From the NCBI GenBank assembly GCA_947503335.1, contig CANNCY010000002.1, positions 124,001 through 188,000 on the forward strand: DNA of 64,000 nucleotides, given 5' to 3'. Under the pieces are notes generated by a model. That model was not told where the DNA came from. It searched no databases and saw nothing but the letters and a program-made list of their open reading frames with translations. The stretch is from an uncultured Pseudomonadales bacterium (GTDB lineage: Bacteria > Pseudomonadota > Gammaproteobacteria > Pseudomonadales > CANNCY01). The position numbers and the translations under genes are program-made. Within the stretch, counting starts at the first letter, position 1; each line of letters opens with the position of its first letter. Shown in pieces: positions 39,084 through 49,315 of this stretch.

Positions 39084-40078
39084 GGCGTGTGTTTCTCCTC
39101 AATTAAATTAGCAAGCTCCCATGCTGCACGCGCGTACATGCGGCTGCGATTATAACGGGTAATCACGTAGAAGTTATGAAACCCAAACTTATATTCAGGC
39201 CCGTCTTTTTGATCATATCTTAACAATGCAGCTTTTGTATCACCGGGTTCAGGCCCCTGACCTTCAAAACCGATACGCGCCCAAGCAAAAAGATCGGCCG
39301 ATGGCTTGACTGTATTATCAACCATTGACTCATCAGCATCGTCGAACAAAGTCACGCCTGCCATCACAGACTCGCCCGCCTGCCACTTATGTTGTTTAAA
39401 GTAGTTGGCAACACTATGAATGGCGTCAGTAGGGTTATTCCAGATATCGATCTTACCGTCACCGTCACCATCTACCGCATAGGCTTGATAGCTGCTTGGC
39501 ATAAACTGGCCATATCCCATTGCGCCAGCATAAGAACCTTTTAGCGACAGCGGGTCAACACCCTGTTCTTTTGTCAGCTTAAGGTAGGCTTTTAGTTCTT
39601 TGGTGAAGAATTCGCTACGACGGGGGTATTCAAATGCCAATGTCGACAATGCATCGATGACACGATGCGACCCAGTGATACGACCATAGCTAGTTTCAAC
39701 ACCAATAATGGCAACGATCATCTTTGCAGGTACACCGGTTTTTTCTGAGGCCGCTTTTAAGGCGTCGGCGTTTTCGTTCCAGAACTGTACACCCTGATTG
39801 ACCCGGCGATCACTGATAAATATGTTGCGGTACTCGTACCAAGGCTTGACCTTCTCGGCTGGCTTACTCATCAGCGACAATATTCTGTCTTGTTTAGCCG
39901 CACTTTTAAAAACAGCCATTAGTTCGTCAACGGTAAACTCTTCTGACTTGGCGAGCTCTAAGATAACCTCTTGCGCCTTTGGATGCTTTGAATAGTCTGC
40001 CAACGCAACTTGCGAAGTGGTCAGCGCAAAGGGAATAGCCATCGCAGTGGCCAAAAGCGTTTTACGTAGTTTCATCAT
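39080..40078 (-). CDS. mltB: Lytic murein transglycosylase B
   Basis: Cleaves glycan strands, making 1,6-anhydro muropeptides. The catalytic Glu is in GVETSYG, and YAGAMGYGQFMPSSYQAYAVD is the second family motif; the SLT2 fold spans most of the 332 residues. The N-terminus is a signal peptide, MKLRKTLLATAMAIPFALTTS, with no lipobox, so it appears soluble in the periplasm, unlike lipidated E. coli MltB. Its stop overlaps rlpA by four bases. Confidence 0.94.
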   Translation of the reverse strand: MMKLRKTLLATAMAIPFALTTSQVALADYSKHPKAQEVILELAKSEEFTVDELMAVFKSAAKQDRILSLMSKPAEKVKPWYEYRNIFISDRRVNQGVQFWNENADALKAASEKTGVPAKMIVAIIGVETSYGRITGSHRVIDALSTLAFEYPRRSEFFTKELKAYLKLTKEQGVDPLSLKGSYAGAMGYGQFMPSSYQAYAVDGDGDGKIDIWNNPTDAIHSVANYFKQHKWQAGESVMAGVTLFDDADESMVDNTVKPSADLFAWARIGFEGQGPEPGDTKAALLRYDQKDGPEYKFGFHNFYVITRYNRSRMYARAAWELANLIEEKHTP

Positions 40079-40110
40079 TAGTCCTTGCCAACAGTATCGT
40101 TCTAATAAGA

Positions 40111-41259
40111 TTAGAACATATTTACGCGTTTCTGTTCCGTAGCGATACCCATTAATATGCCAAAGCCTGCCATGAGGGTTACAAGCGACGTGCCACCTCT
40201 ACTCACCAAAGGCAGCGGCACGCCCACTACAGGTAACAAACCAGCCACCATGCCCATGTTCACGAATACGTAAACGAAGAACGTGAGGGTAATCGAGCCA
40301 GCTAACAAACGGCCAAAGTTATCCTGTGCGGTTAATGCGATCCATAGCCCACGCGCTACAATCATTAGGTACAGTAACATCATCGCTATAACGCCGATCA
40401 AGCCCCACTCTTCTGCAAGCACGGCAATAATAAAGTCAGTATGGCTTTCAGGTAAGAAGTCTAGCTGAGACTGGGTTCCCGACATATACCCCTTGCCGTC
40501 GACACCACCTGACCCTATGGCGGTTTTCGACTGAATGATGTTCCATCCTGCTCCCCAACGGTCAGCCTCTGGGTCTAATAGTGTTCTAATGCGCGTCTTG
40601 TGATAATCATGCAACACGTAATTCCAGATTAAAGGGGCTGCCGACGCCATCCCTACAAGGGTAGCAATGATATACCGCCATCGTAATCCTGCGATCAATA
40701 ATACGATCAAGCCTGACGCTGATATCAAAATCGCTGTACCCAAATCAGGCTGCTTAAAAATCATCCAAGCAGGCGTAAAAATAATCAAACATGACACAAC
40801 AATCTGTTTGAAAGTAGGCGGAAACGTTTTATTTGCATAGTAGGTGGCAAGCATAATTGGCAACGCCAATTTCATGATTTCGGAGGGCTGAAAACGGATC
40901 ACACCTAAATCAAGCCACCGTACGGCGCCTTTTGCGCCAACCCCAAAAAACATAACCCCTAGCAACAGCGCAATACCAATTAAATAGATAAAGACTGCCA
41001 ACTGGCGCCACATATAACCAGAGACCCAGGCAATCGCGAACATCGCCACATAGGCCACTGCAAAATAAGCCAACTGGCGTTTAACTCCTGAAAAGGTTCC
41101 GCCAGCGGCACTGTATAGAACAATGATGCCAACGACACTTAACAAACCAACTAAGGCCAGTAGAGGAAGATCAATGTGTAACTGCTGCAAAATTGTTTGC
41201 TTTCTAAGGTGGCTTGGGCGACCGCCTAGATCGAGCGACCTAACAAAATCATTACTCAT
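40111..41259 (-). CDS. rodA: SEDS peptidoglycan glycosyltransferase RodA
   Basis: Polymerises lipid II for side-wall growth, working with PBP2. The 382 residues hold about ten membrane helices. SEDS hallmarks include RWLDLGVIRFQPSEIMKLALP, the GIGSGG-type loop (AIGSGGVDGKGY) and QSQLDFLPESHTDFIIAVLAEEWG, plus the catalytic Asp region. The C-terminal VPLPLVSRGGTSLV is also diagnostic. It overlaps the mrdA gene by four bases, an arrangement that couples the two partners. Confidence 0.97.
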   Translation of the reverse strand: MSNDFVRSLDLGGRPSHLRKQTILQQLHIDLPLLALVGLLSVVGIIVLYSAAGGTFSGVKRQLAYFAVAYVAMFAIAWVSGYMWRQLAVFIYLIGIALLLGVMFFGVGAKGAVRWLDLGVIRFQPSEIMKLALPIMLATYYANKTFPPTFKQIVVSCLIIFTPAWMIFKQPDLGTAILISASGLIVLLIAGLRWRYIIATLVGMASAAPLIWNYVLHDYHKTRIRTLLDPEADRWGAGWNIIQSKTAIGSGGVDGKGYMSGTQSQLDFLPESHTDFIIAVLAEEWGLIGVIAMMLLYLMIVARGLWIALTAQDNFGRLLAGSITLTFFVYVFVNMGMVAGLLPVVGVPLPLVSRGGTSLVTLMAGFGILMGIATEQKRVNMF

Positions 41260-43118
41260 TTGCCGATAAACCTCATCTGCCCCTGCTCATCAAGCAAGTA
41301 GCCATCTAACACAACCTTCGCTAGCGGCGCTGCAACGCTTGAGCCACCCTCGCCGTTTTCAACAATCACAGAAACTGCGATCACTGGGTTGTCTGCCGGC
41401 GCAAACCCTACGTACAAGGCGTGGTCACGCTGACGCTCTTCTAGCTCTAGTTCGTCGTACTTTTCGTCTTGGCCGATTCCCACGACCTGCGCGGTACCCG
41501 TTTTACCGGCTACGCGGTAACTGCTGTTTTGCCCTACTTGGCGAGCTGTACCGTAATAGCTGTGGTTAACGGCTTCCATCGCCTTAAAAATAGTGTTCCA
41601 GTGCTTGTCGTTTTCAAGCGTTACGTCGGGCCGCCCTGTACCCTCTTGCTGAACATCTACCCCATTGATCGCCTTGACCATCATCGGTTTAACTTGACGC
41701 CCTTTACCGGCCAAGATAGCCGTTGACGATGCAAGCTGCATGGGTGTCATCAGCATATCGCCCTGACCAATCGACACATTCAACGTATCACCCGGGAACC
41801 ATGGCAACCCTCTTGCTCCGCGCTTCCATTCACGAGACGGCAAAATACCTGGCCGTTCGCTAGTCATCTCAACACCCGTACGCTCGCCCAAACCAAACAT
41901 CCCGATAAAGCTAGACATCTTATCGATGCCCAATTTATAACCCATGTCGTAATAATAGGTATCACAGCTCATCGCGATGGCTTGATGAAGATTAATCGAG
42001 TGGCCGTGCCCCTTAGGCTTCCAATCACGAAAACGGCGCTCTTCGCCAGGCAAAATATAATAGCCAGGGTCTCGTACCTTAGTTGCTGTGGTGACGGTGC
42101 CGTTAACCAACCCAGCCAAAGCGATGATGGGTTTTACCGTAGAACCCGGTGGATATTGCCCCTGCATCATTCGGTTGAACAGTGGTATATCCCGGTCGTC
42201 GCGCAGCGCAGCATAATCTTTAAATGAGATACCTGTAACAAACAAATTGGGGTCAAAGGCAGGTTTAGATACAGCTGCCAGCACACCACCCGTCGCAACG
42301 TCAATCGCCACGACCGCCCCACGACGATCGCCTAACGCACGATCAGCTAAATGCTGCAAATTGGCATCTAAATGCAGCTGCAAGGTCGAACCTGCTGTCG
42401 GCGCGACTTGATCTAACACTCTCAGTACACGGCCTCGGGCATCGGTTTCTACATCTTGTGAACCCTGCTGCCCCACCAGCTGTTCTTCATAAATTTTTTC
42501 GACGCCGGTTTTGCCGATAGTATGTAAGCTGGCATAGATCTCTGGGTCGATTTGGCGTAACTCTCGCTCGTTTATGCGCCCAACATAACCCACCGAATGG
42601 GCGAACAGCCCTTTAAACGGGTAATGACGAACAAGCTCTGCTCGCACCTCAACCCCTGACCATAGGTATTCGTTAACGGCAAGTTTAGATCGCTCGATGC
42701 TGTTTAACTTATGGCTGATAACGACGGGTTCATAAGGGCGACGATGGCGACGAAGACGTTTTTTATATTCGTTAACATCGTCGTCGGTTATCTCTACGTA
42801 CTGTCTTAACTCGCCCACCAACTTATCAAAGTCGTCGATCAGTTCAGGTACGATCGTTAGGTTATAGACCGGCTGATTGTCGGCAATTAACTGCCCGTTA
42901 CGATCGTAGATAAGCCCGCGACGCGGTGGTAAGGGCTGAGTTTTAATACGATTGGCGTCAGACTGTGTGGCGTAGGTGCCATGTTGAACCACCTGCAGAT
43001 CGTAATATCGATAGACAATAATCGATGCCAATATTAAGACGAACGTCATCGCTAAAATAATGCGCCGTCTAAAAATTGCTAGATCGAAGTTGGGGTCGCG
43101 AAAAGATGAATCAGCCAT
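41256..43118 (-). CDS. mrdA: Penicillin-binding protein 2 (elongasome transpeptidase)
   Basis: Cross-links new side-wall peptidoglycan. One N-terminal membrane helix (RIILAMTFVLILASIIVYRYY), a PBP-dimer domain with PPRRGLIYDRNGQ, and the transpeptidase domain with STVK (active Ser in PPGSTVKP), SCD (in AMSCDTYYY) and KTGTAQ. 620 residues from the ATG at 43118. A TTG six bases upstream is also possible. E. coli PBP2 has 633. Confidence 0.97.
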   Translation of the reverse strand: MADSSFRDPNFDLAIFRRRIILAMTFVLILASIIVYRYYDLQVVQHGTYATQSDANRIKTQPLPPRRGLIYDRNGQLIADNQPVYNLTIVPELIDDFDKLVGELRQYVEITDDDVNEYKKRLRRHRRPYEPVVISHKLNSIERSKLAVNEYLWSGVEVRAELVRHYPFKGLFAHSVGYVGRINERELRQIDPEIYASLHTIGKTGVEKIYEEQLVGQQGSQDVETDARGRVLRVLDQVAPTAGSTLQLHLDANLQHLADRALGDRRGAVVAIDVATGGVLAAVSKPAFDPNLFVTGISFKDYAALRDDRDIPLFNRMMQGQYPPGSTVKPIIALAGLVNGTVTTATKVRDPGYYILPGEERRFRDWKPKGHGHSINLHQAIAMSCDTYYYDMGYKLGIDKMSSFIGMFGLGERTGVEMTSERPGILPSREWKRGARGLPWFPGDTLNVSIGQGDMLMTPMQLASSTAILAGKGRQVKPMMVKAINGVDVQQEGTGRPDVTLENDKHWNTIFKAMEAVNHSYYGTARQVGQNSSYRVAGKTGTAQVVGIGQDEKYDELELEERQRDHALYVGFAPADNPVIAVSVIVENGEGGSSVAAPLAKVVLDGYLLDEQGQMRFIGK

Positions 43119-43135
43119 TCGCAAAGGATAATGTA

Positions 43136-43609
43136 TCAGCCCTGTCTATGGTAGGGGTGCCCCTTAGAAAAAGACCAAGCGCGGTATAGTTGCTCGGCAA
43201 TAATAATGCGTACAAGTGGGTGTGGATAGGTTAACGCACTGAGCGACCATTTTTGATCAGCTCGAGCTAAGCAGGGTGCAGCTAAACCATCTGGGCCGCC
43301 AATCAATATCGAGACATTGCGCCCCGCCATTTGCCAATCACTGATGGTATCGGCCATTTTTTCGGTAGATAGCGCTTTACCTAACACATCTAAGGCAACT
43401 ACCCAGTCGCCCTTGCCAATGGCAGCGAGTGTAGCCTCGCCCTCTTTGGCAATGGCCCGCGCTAAGTCGGCACCCTTGCCACGATTGCCTGGCGCGATCT
43501 CGACAAAGCTGACCGACATCTCGCTAGGCATACGTTTTATATACTCATCAACGCCCTGTTGTACCCATTTAGGCATCTTTTGGCCAACGGCGATGATGCG
43601 TACCTTCAT
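43136..43609 (-). CDS. rlmH: 23S rRNA pseudouridine-1915 N3-methyltransferase
   Basis: Methylates the pseudouridine at 1915 in helix 69 of 23S rRNA. A SPOUT-family protein of 157 residues (E. coli 155) with FLIGGPDGL-type loop (SILIGGPDGLA), SLSALTYPHPLVRIIIAEQLYRAW and the terminal HPYHRQG. It shares one base with the stop of rsfS, a pairing conserved widely. Confidence 0.97.
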   Translation of the reverse strand: MKVRIIAVGQKMPKWVQQGVDEYIKRMPSEMSVSFVEIAPGNRGKGADLARAIAKEGEATLAAIGKGDWVVALDVLGKALSTEKMADTISDWQMAGRNVSILIGGPDGLAAPCLARADQKWSLSALTYPHPLVRIIIAEQLYRAWSFSKGHPYHRQG

Positions 43610-43965
43610 TACTCGTATTCGTCTTCTTCTGCCGAAGTATCAACAGGTGGCTCGCTCCAAAGACGCTCTAGGTCGTAAAAGTCGCGAGTTTCTTGATCCA
43701 TGCAGTGCACTACGATGTCGCCTAGGTCTACAAGAACCCAGTCGCCTTTTTCCATACCTTCAACACCTAATGGCTGAAAGCCCGCATGCTTTGCTTCGGT
43801 GGCTACGTTGTCGCCCAACGATTTTACGTGACGATGGCTGGTACCGGTGGCGATGTAGATGTAATCCATCACATCGGTGAAATGACCTACCTCAAGCTTG
43901 GTTACGTCTTTTGCTTTTAGGTCTGATAACGCTTCTTCAACAAGCGATTCTAAATTTACTGACAC
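43609..43965 (-). CDS. rsfS: Ribosomal silencing factor RsfS
   Basis: Binds ribosomal protein L14 and blocks subunit joining when nutrients are scarce. The 118 residues contain [33 protein letters not shown] and [22 protein letters not shown], the family core. Extra acidic residues close the C-terminus (EEDEYE). It lies between nadD and rlmH as in E. coli. Confidence 0.97.
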   Translation of the reverse strand: MSVNLESLVEEALSDLKAKDVTKLEVGHFTDVMDYIYIATGTSHRHVKSLGDNVATEAKHAGFQPLGVEGMEKGDWVLVDLGDIVVHCMDQETRDFYDLERLWSEPPVDTSAEEDEYE

Positions 43966-43976
43966 TGTGTGGCTGC

Positions 43977-44618
43977 CTAAATATAAAGTTGATGTTGTTT
44001 AATATAGGCCGCTACATCGTCAGATACCAATTTGCCTAACGGCTGGCCTGACTTAACTGCTTCTCTAATTTCGGTTGATGATAAATCAACGTCAGTCATC
44101 GCAACCTGGGCTAATGCTCCAAAGGGCGAGCTAGAAAGCTGTTTAATCGACTGCTCACCCAGCAACAATTGTTGCTGAACCAGCTGCGATATCTCGCCCG
44201 TAAAACCAGGGCGGTTAACCACTACTAGGTGTACAAGTTGAATGATCTGCTGCCAAGCTCGCCATTGCGTGAACTGAGCAATCGAATCAGCCCCCATACA
44301 CCATAGAATCGGCCTATTTGGGCCGTGACTTTGGCGAAGTTGGGCAAGGGTGTCAACGGTATAACTTGCGCCCTTGCGATCTAGCTCTAGCGTCAACACA
44401 TCAAACTGGCAGCGCCTAGCCACCATTTGCACCATTGCGAGGCGATCTTCGTTGCTGCTAGGGGCGTGTGCTTTTAAGGGGTTTTGATACGCAGGTACAA
44501 GGGCAGCATCGGCGCTATCAAAGTACTCTCGCACCGATGATAGCAGGCGTTCGTGCCCTAAATGGATAGGGTCAAAAGACCCTCCCAACAGAATTAATGG
44601 CTTATGCTCTGACAGCAT
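43977..44618 (-). CDS. nadD: Nicotinate-nucleotide adenylyltransferase
   Basis: Forms nicotinic acid adenine dinucleotide in NAD synthesis. The nucleotidyltransferase motif [11 protein letters not shown] starts the protein and [15 protein letters not shown] closes it. 213 residues from the ATG at 44618. A GTG at 44624 is an alternative start. It overlaps the end of proA by 17 bases, so both read through as one unit. Confidence 0.95.
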   Translation of the reverse strand: MLSEHKPLILLGGSFDPIHLGHERLLSSVREYFDSADAALVPAYQNPLKAHAPSSNEDRLAMVQMVARRCQFDVLTLELDRKGASYTVDTLAQLRQSHGPNRPILWCMGADSIAQFTQWRAWQQIIQLVHLVVVNRPGFTGEISQLVQQQLLLGEQSIKQLSSSPFGALAQVAMTDVDLSSTEIREAVKSGQPLGKLVSDDVAAYIKQHQLYI

Positions 44619-45855
44619 AGTCACCGGTAACCACCCATTTTTTAGAGCACAACCCCTCTAGCGCCACAGGCCCTCTGGCATGAAACTTATCGGTCGAAAT
44701 ACCAATCTCGGCACCTAAACCATACTCGAAACCATCGGCAAAACGGGTTGACGCATTAACCATCACCGAACCACTATCTACTCGGCGCTGAAACGCAATC
44801 GCAGCGCTTGTGTCGTCAGTTAAAATAGCGTCAGTATGATGCGAGCCGTAATGATTAATGTGGGCAATTGCTTCATCAAGAGAATCAACCACTTTAATTG
44901 AGATCACTGGTGCCAGATATTCGGTAAACCAATCTTGCTCGCTCGCCAACATCGCGTCAGCCACCAGATCAAGTGTTCGTTGGCACCCTCTAATCTCTAC
45001 GCCCTTTGCCAATAACGCCTGAGCAATTGGTTTTAGGCAATCCATGGCGTCGACGTGCACTAGCAAACTCTCGGTGGTATTGCAGGTGCCATAGCGCTGA
45101 GTTTTGGCGTTAACCACCACCTGCAGTGCACGATCTAAATCGGCCGCCTTATCAATATACACATGACACACGCCATCGAGATGTTTAATTACTGGCACTC
45201 GAGCATCTTTCGAGATGCGCTCGATCAAACCTCGCCCACCTCTAGGAATAACCACGTCAACGTATTCAGGTGAGCTAATCAGTAAACTAACGATTTCGCG
45301 ATCTAAGCGATCTACCAGCTGTACCCCTAATGCTGGTAAGCCTGCTTTGGTTAATGCTGTCGACACCAACTGGGCTAACGCAACGTTCGAGTAAAAAGCC
45401 TCTTTGCCACCACGCAAAATTGCGGCATTACCCGACTTGATACACAGCACTGCCGCATCGATGGTTACGTTGGGGCGAGATTCGTAAATCATACAAACCA
45501 CCCCAAGTGGCGAACTCATTTTAGCCACCGTGATACCCGACTCTAAAGAGCGCTGTTCGCTAATCTCACCAATCGGATCTGGCAAGCCAGCAACTTGACG
45601 AACGCCCTGTGACATCGCCGCCACGCGCTGCGGGTCGATCATAAGGCGATCAATCATTGCATCAGACAACCCAGCCTTTGCAGCGGCATCTAAATCTTGT
45701 TTATTGACATCAATAAGCGCATGGCAGTTGCTATCTAGCAAGTCGGCTAGATAGTGAAGCGCATCATTTTTTTGCTCGGTCGTGGCCGCCATAAGCTGGG
45801 CTGAGGCGGTGCGAGCCGCTTGGCCTAATTGGGTTACGTAACTGTCTAAGCTCAT
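44602..45855 (-). CDS. proA: Gamma-glutamyl phosphate reductase (glutamate-5-semialdehyde dehydrogenase)
   Basis: Second step of proline synthesis, NADPH-dependent reduction of gamma-glutamyl phosphate. The aldehyde dehydrogenase-fold protein has Cys258 in [24 protein letters not shown] and [19 protein letters not shown] are diagnostic. From the ATG at 45855 there are 417 residues, the usual length. The ATG at 45882 lacks a ribosome-binding site but cannot be excluded. Its position with nadD follows the arrangement seen in Pseudomonas. Confidence 0.95.
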   Translation of the reverse strand: MSLDSYVTQLGQAARTASAQLMAATTEQKNDALHYLADLLDSNCHALIDVNKQDLDAAAKAGLSDAMIDRLMIDPQRVAAMSQGVRQVAGLPDPIGEISEQRSLESGITVAKMSSPLGVVCMIYESRPNVTIDAAVLCIKSGNAAILRGGKEAFYSNVALAQLVSTALTKAGLPALGVQLVDRLDREIVSLLISSPEYVDVVIPRGGRGLIERISKDARVPVIKHLDGVCHVYIDKAADLDRALQVVVNAKTQRYGTCNTTESLLVHVDAMDCLKPIAQALLAKGVEIRGCQRTLDLVADAMLASEQDWFTEYLAPVISIKVVDSLDEAIAHINHYGSHHTDAILTDDTSAAIAFQRRVDSGSVMVNASTRFADGFEYGLGAEIGISTDKFHARGPVALEGLCSKKWVVTGDYAVRA

Positions 45856-45893
45856 GGGTACATCGCTCTCGTGAACGGTCATTTAGGTATACG

Positions 45894-46142
45894 TTATGTG
45901 CGAGACTCTAAATCAGTGATTATCTTTAACGCCTGCTCGTTGGTATCGCCACAAACCGCATGATCTGGTTTAAATTGTAAGCACACTTTTGGGCGAGTTG
46001 AGTCGCCAAACAGCTTGCACAGATTATTGTCGTCTAATTGAATACATCGCACTCCTGCCGGCTTGCCGTTGGGCATGCCAGGTATCGGCGATGTGATCGA
46101 AGGGGCGATACAGCAGGCACCGCACCCTAAGCGACACTCCAT
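45894..46142 (-). CDS. YkgJ-family cysteine-cluster protein
   Basis: An 82-residue protein with Cys3, Cys7, Cys10 and Cys11 (CRLGCGACC), followed by CIQLDDNNLCKLFG and CLQF. This is the pattern of the YkgJ family (zinc- or iron-binding). Function is not established. It is four bases downstream of the RND gene on the minus strand and close to proA, so it is probably transcribed with the RND gene. Confidence 0.85.
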   Translation of the reverse strand: MECRLGCGACCIAPSITSPIPGMPNGKPAGVRCIQLDDNNLCKLFGDSTRPKVCLQFKPDHAVCGDTNEQALKIITDLESRT

Positions 46143-46146
46143 TAGC

Positions 46147-48645
46147 TTACGCGACCTTTAATGGCTTGAACAACATCAGTAACGACGGTAACAACAATAG
46201 ACTACCTAGCATCGCAGCTAACATTGCCGCCCCAGTTAATAGGCCAAAGTAGATCGTGGGCATAAACATTGAAAAAACCAAAATTGAAAAGCCCAAAACG
46301 ATCGTAATACCCGCAAAGTACACCGCTTTGCCGATGGTAGTATGGGCGGCCACAATCGCCTGAGCATAATCGCCTGATTGAGCCAATTCTCGTCTAAAGC
46401 GAACAATGTAGTGAATCGACTGGTCAACACCAATACCGATACTCACTGCCGCAATTGTTATCGTCATCATATCCAGTGGAATACCTACGTATCCCATACC
46501 ACCCAAGACCATAGCAGCCGCTAGAAGATTGGGCACAATTGCGATAAGACTTAAACTTACCGATCTAAACAACACAATAAACATCAACACAATGCCTACG
46601 AACACTGCGCCCAAAGTTAGTATCTGCGACTTGAAAAGGCTTTGCAGCATGTTGTTGTAGAGTATCAGCATACCCGTTAATTTATATTCGTCGCGGCTAT
46701 AGCCAAACTCTTGCTCTAGCACGTTGCGAATATCTTGCACCAGATCTAAACGCGAAAGATTGGGCGTACTGTCTACCACTCTAATACTGATGCGAGTTTG
46801 CAAACCATCTGCGCTTAAAAATGGGTCAACCACAACGTCTTTAATGTCTTGAGGCAATTCTTGCCCTAACAGCGCTAACGTGAAGTCATCTAACCCGCCG
46901 CCTACAACTTGCTTAGCAATTTGATAGCCCATCGCTAGCGACTGTACTTTACCAATGGCAGGGTCTTGTTCTAATCGGGTATGTATCGCTTCTATTTGAT
47001 TTAGGCCTTCGCGGGTAAACCAAGGGCCATCGATCGTATCGGCTTCTTCGTCACCTTCAAAACCAGCAAAGGGATCTTCTTCTACTTCAACCTCAGCAAA
47101 AGGGTCGTCGTCACCAAAATCAAATTCAGGTTCGGGCTCGCCCATAATCAAGATTTCTAGCGGCGTAGTGCCCCCTAGTTCACGATCGATTAGCTCCATG
47201 CCCTTATAGATTTCAGTGTCTTCATCGAAGTAGTCAATGAAGCGGTTTTCAACGGTGATTTGGCGAATGCCGACAGCAGAAATAATTGCTGACAATACCG
47301 CTAACGACACAACAGCTACCGTATATTTAGTAGCCAATAACGCAAACGCTTTCGTGGCAGCGGCTGAGGCATCAGTGCCTGAATCGCCTTTTAACCCCGG
47401 CATTAAGCGCATCACCGACGGCAACAATAAGAACACCGCCGCAAAGGCAACGCCTAGGCCCATGGTCATCATCCAACCAAAGTCGATGACCGGGCGAATA
47501 TCAGATACCACCAGTGACACAAAGGCTACAACGGTCGTTAGCGTTGCATACAAGCAAGGAATAAACATTGCGCGCATTGATTGCTCAATACGCTGATCGA
47601 ACGAATATTCGGGGTGCTTTAACGTAATCTCTCTAAACCGTACACAGATGTGAATACTCATTGATAAGGTAATGATCAACAAGAGGCTTAAGAAGTTTGA
47701 GGAGATTACCGTCATGCGCCAATCAGTGATCGCCAAGATACCCAAAACACTGACGAGAACAAACAAAACCAACATCAATGGCGCAACAACAAATTGCCAC
47801 TGCTTAAAAAAGACGGCTAACAAAACCACCAACATCAATAAGACACCACCACCAAACACAAACAAATCGCTCTCGATAAAGCTGATCATGTCGCTGGCAA
47901 TCATAGGCACACCGCCTAAGTGAATGGTTGCTTCGTCTTCATAGGTATCTAGCAAGGCTCTTAGATCAGCAATAAACTGGCTGCTGCGCGCCTGTTCTTG
48001 ATCTCGATGTTCACGATACGCCAATTTCGCTTGATTCAACTGCTGCTGTTGCTCTGACGTAAAGTTCTCGCCAGCCGATTGTTTTTCGGCAATTAAACGA
48101 CTGCGTTCACTAACAAGTTCTAATGCCGTGCGATCAAGCTTCAGGTTTATAAGCATTGCCGTCGTTTTGTAATCGCTGCTAAGCACCATCTTTTTATAAA
48201 GTGGGCTCTCAACTAGTTCTACTTTAGCTAACTCGATATCAACCCTTGGGTCGTCGATCAACGGTGGGTTCTCAACTAAATCACCAATCGACATTTTGGG
48301 CGAGTTAATCAATGGGGCGTCTAAAATTGAAATAACCGATTCAACGTTATCCATCTCGGCAATCGCTTCACGCAGCGAGCGTAAGCGTTGCAAACCACTA
48401 TCAGAAAAGAGGTTGTCATGAGCGGTATAGGTAATGACAAGAAAGTCACCCGAATCATAGGTTGCGCTATATTCACGGTAGTCGGCCAACCCCTGATCAT
48501 TTTCAAGTGTCAACGAGTCAGATGACGCATCTAACTTTAGTTGCCCCAATTGGGTCGAAAAAATAATTGCCAGCGTAGTAGCCACTAACAATATCACCCA
48601 ATAGTAACGGCTGATAACTGCCGAATATAACGAGTTGTTACGCAT
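46147..48645 (-). CDS. RND-superfamily exporter (MMPL/SSD type)
   Basis: An 832-residue protein with the two-repeat plan of the family: one helix, a large periplasmic loop, then five helices, repeated. The two sterol-sensing-like blocks are near 250-400 and 680-820. The C-terminal block GGMGYVGIPLDMMTITIAAVSIGIGVDQSIHY contains the conserved Asp of the proton relay. The second periplasmic loop carries an unusual acidic insert (many Asp and Glu over about 45 residues, near 500-545). Such proteins export lipids or hydrophobic molecules. The substrate is unknown. Confidence 0.87.
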   Translation of the reverse strand: MRNNSLYSAVISRYYWVILLVATTLAIIFSTQLGQLKLDASSDSLTLENDQGLADYREYSATYDSGDFLVITYTAHDNLFSDSGLQRLRSLREAIAEMDNVESVISILDAPLINSPKMSIGDLVENPPLIDDPRVDIELAKVELVESPLYKKMVLSSDYKTTAMLINLKLDRTALELVSERSRLIAEKQSAGENFTSEQQQQLNQAKLAYREHRDQEQARSSQFIADLRALLDTYEDEATIHLGGVPMIASDMISFIESDLFVFGGGVLLMLVVLLAVFFKQWQFVVAPLMLVLFVLVSVLGILAITDWRMTVISSNFLSLLLIITLSMSIHICVRFREITLKHPEYSFDQRIEQSMRAMFIPCLYATLTTVVAFVSLVVSDIRPVIDFGWMMTMGLGVAFAAVFLLLPSVMRLMPGLKGDSGTDASAAATKAFALLATKYTVAVVSLAVLSAIISAVGIRQITVENRFIDYFDEDTEIYKGMELIDRELGGTTPLEILIMGEPEPEFDFGDDDPFAEVEVEEDPFAGFEGDEEADTIDGPWFTREGLNQIEAIHTRLEQDPAIGKVQSLAMGYQIAKQVVGGGLDDFTLALLGQELPQDIKDVVVDPFLSADGLQTRISIRVVDSTPNLSRLDLVQDIRNVLEQEFGYSRDEYKLTGMLILYNNMLQSLFKSQILTLGAVFVGIVLMFIVLFRSVSLSLIAIVPNLLAAAMVLGGMGYVGIPLDMMTITIAAVSIGIGVDQSIHYIVRFRRELAQSGDYAQAIVAAHTTIGKAVYFAGITIVLGFSILVFSMFMPTIYFGLLTGAAMLAAMLGSLLLLPSLLMLFKPLKVA

Positions 48646-48693
48646 TGATACCCTTATTATGCTTCTGTAGACTGTCGCTAGTTCGACAAGGAA

Positions 48694-49275
48694 ATGAGCG
48701 ACGCTATGCCTTTAGCTATGTCTTTAACTACTGCTAGCAAGCAAGCTGAGGATCAGCTTAAGCAGCCAGCAAAAAATAATCCACTCTCTAGCTCACCATC
48801 TAGCTCACCATCTGTCTCTGCATGGCAATTAATCGGTGATGGTGGTTTGTCTAACGGCCTGTCGCTTGCGATCACTGCAGATCGTGCCTTAATCGGTCGT
48901 GATAAAAAGTGCGATCTATGTTTAGACAGTGGCCACGTAGACTTAGTTTCTGCAAGTATACAACTGATTGGCGACTCTATTCATTTAGAATCACAATCGA
49001 TTGACCCTATTTATATTAATAACGCCCCGGTAGAACCTGCGCAGACTATTATCTTGAAAACAGGCGATAAGATCTCGATTGATGTATTTCGACTTAAACT
49101 AGCCCACACTGCGAATACCCAGCCTAATGACTCAACTGAAAAGTCGAGGCCTGCTGCAAGCGAAAACCAAGACTATACTAACGATGTCGACAGTGGCGAC
49201 TCTATACTGCCCCCATTGTTAAAGACACTCGCGTTAGTCATCATCATTGCAGCAGCGGCTTCACTAGCACTTTAA
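48694..49275 (+). CDS. FHA-domain protein with C-terminal membrane anchor
   Basis: A 193-residue protein. The N-terminal 40 residues are a low-complexity Ser-rich linker, from a short DNA repeat (AGCTCACCATCT). The FHA domain covers roughly 60-130, with the conserved GRDKKCDLCL and VS-x-x-H-like core (VDLVSASIQLIG), although the canonical SxxH is modified. A C-terminal hydrophobic helix (LALVIIIAAAASLAL) anchors it, with the FHA domain in the cytoplasm. FHA domains bind phospho-threonine peptides, so it may sense a kinase or recruit a partner. It is divergent from the RND gene. Confidence 0.8.
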   Translation: MSDAMPLAMSLTTASKQAEDQLKQPAKNNPLSSSPSSSPSVSAWQLIGDGGLSNGLSLAITADRALIGRDKKCDLCLDSGHVDLVSASIQLIGDSIHLESQSIDPIYINNAPVEPAQTIILKTGDKISIDVFRLKLAHTANTQPNDSTEKSRPAASENQDYTNDVDSGDSILPPLLKTLALVIIIAAAASLAL

Positions 49276-49315
49276 TAAGTAAAGCCCTTACAGCTAAGGA
49301 TTACTGTTAAAAAGA

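Noticed and set aside
48790-48822. AGCTCACCATCT repeat in the FHA gene as a minisatellite or phase-variation site
   Set aside because: Only about two imperfect 12-base copies in a Ser-rich coding linker, in frame.
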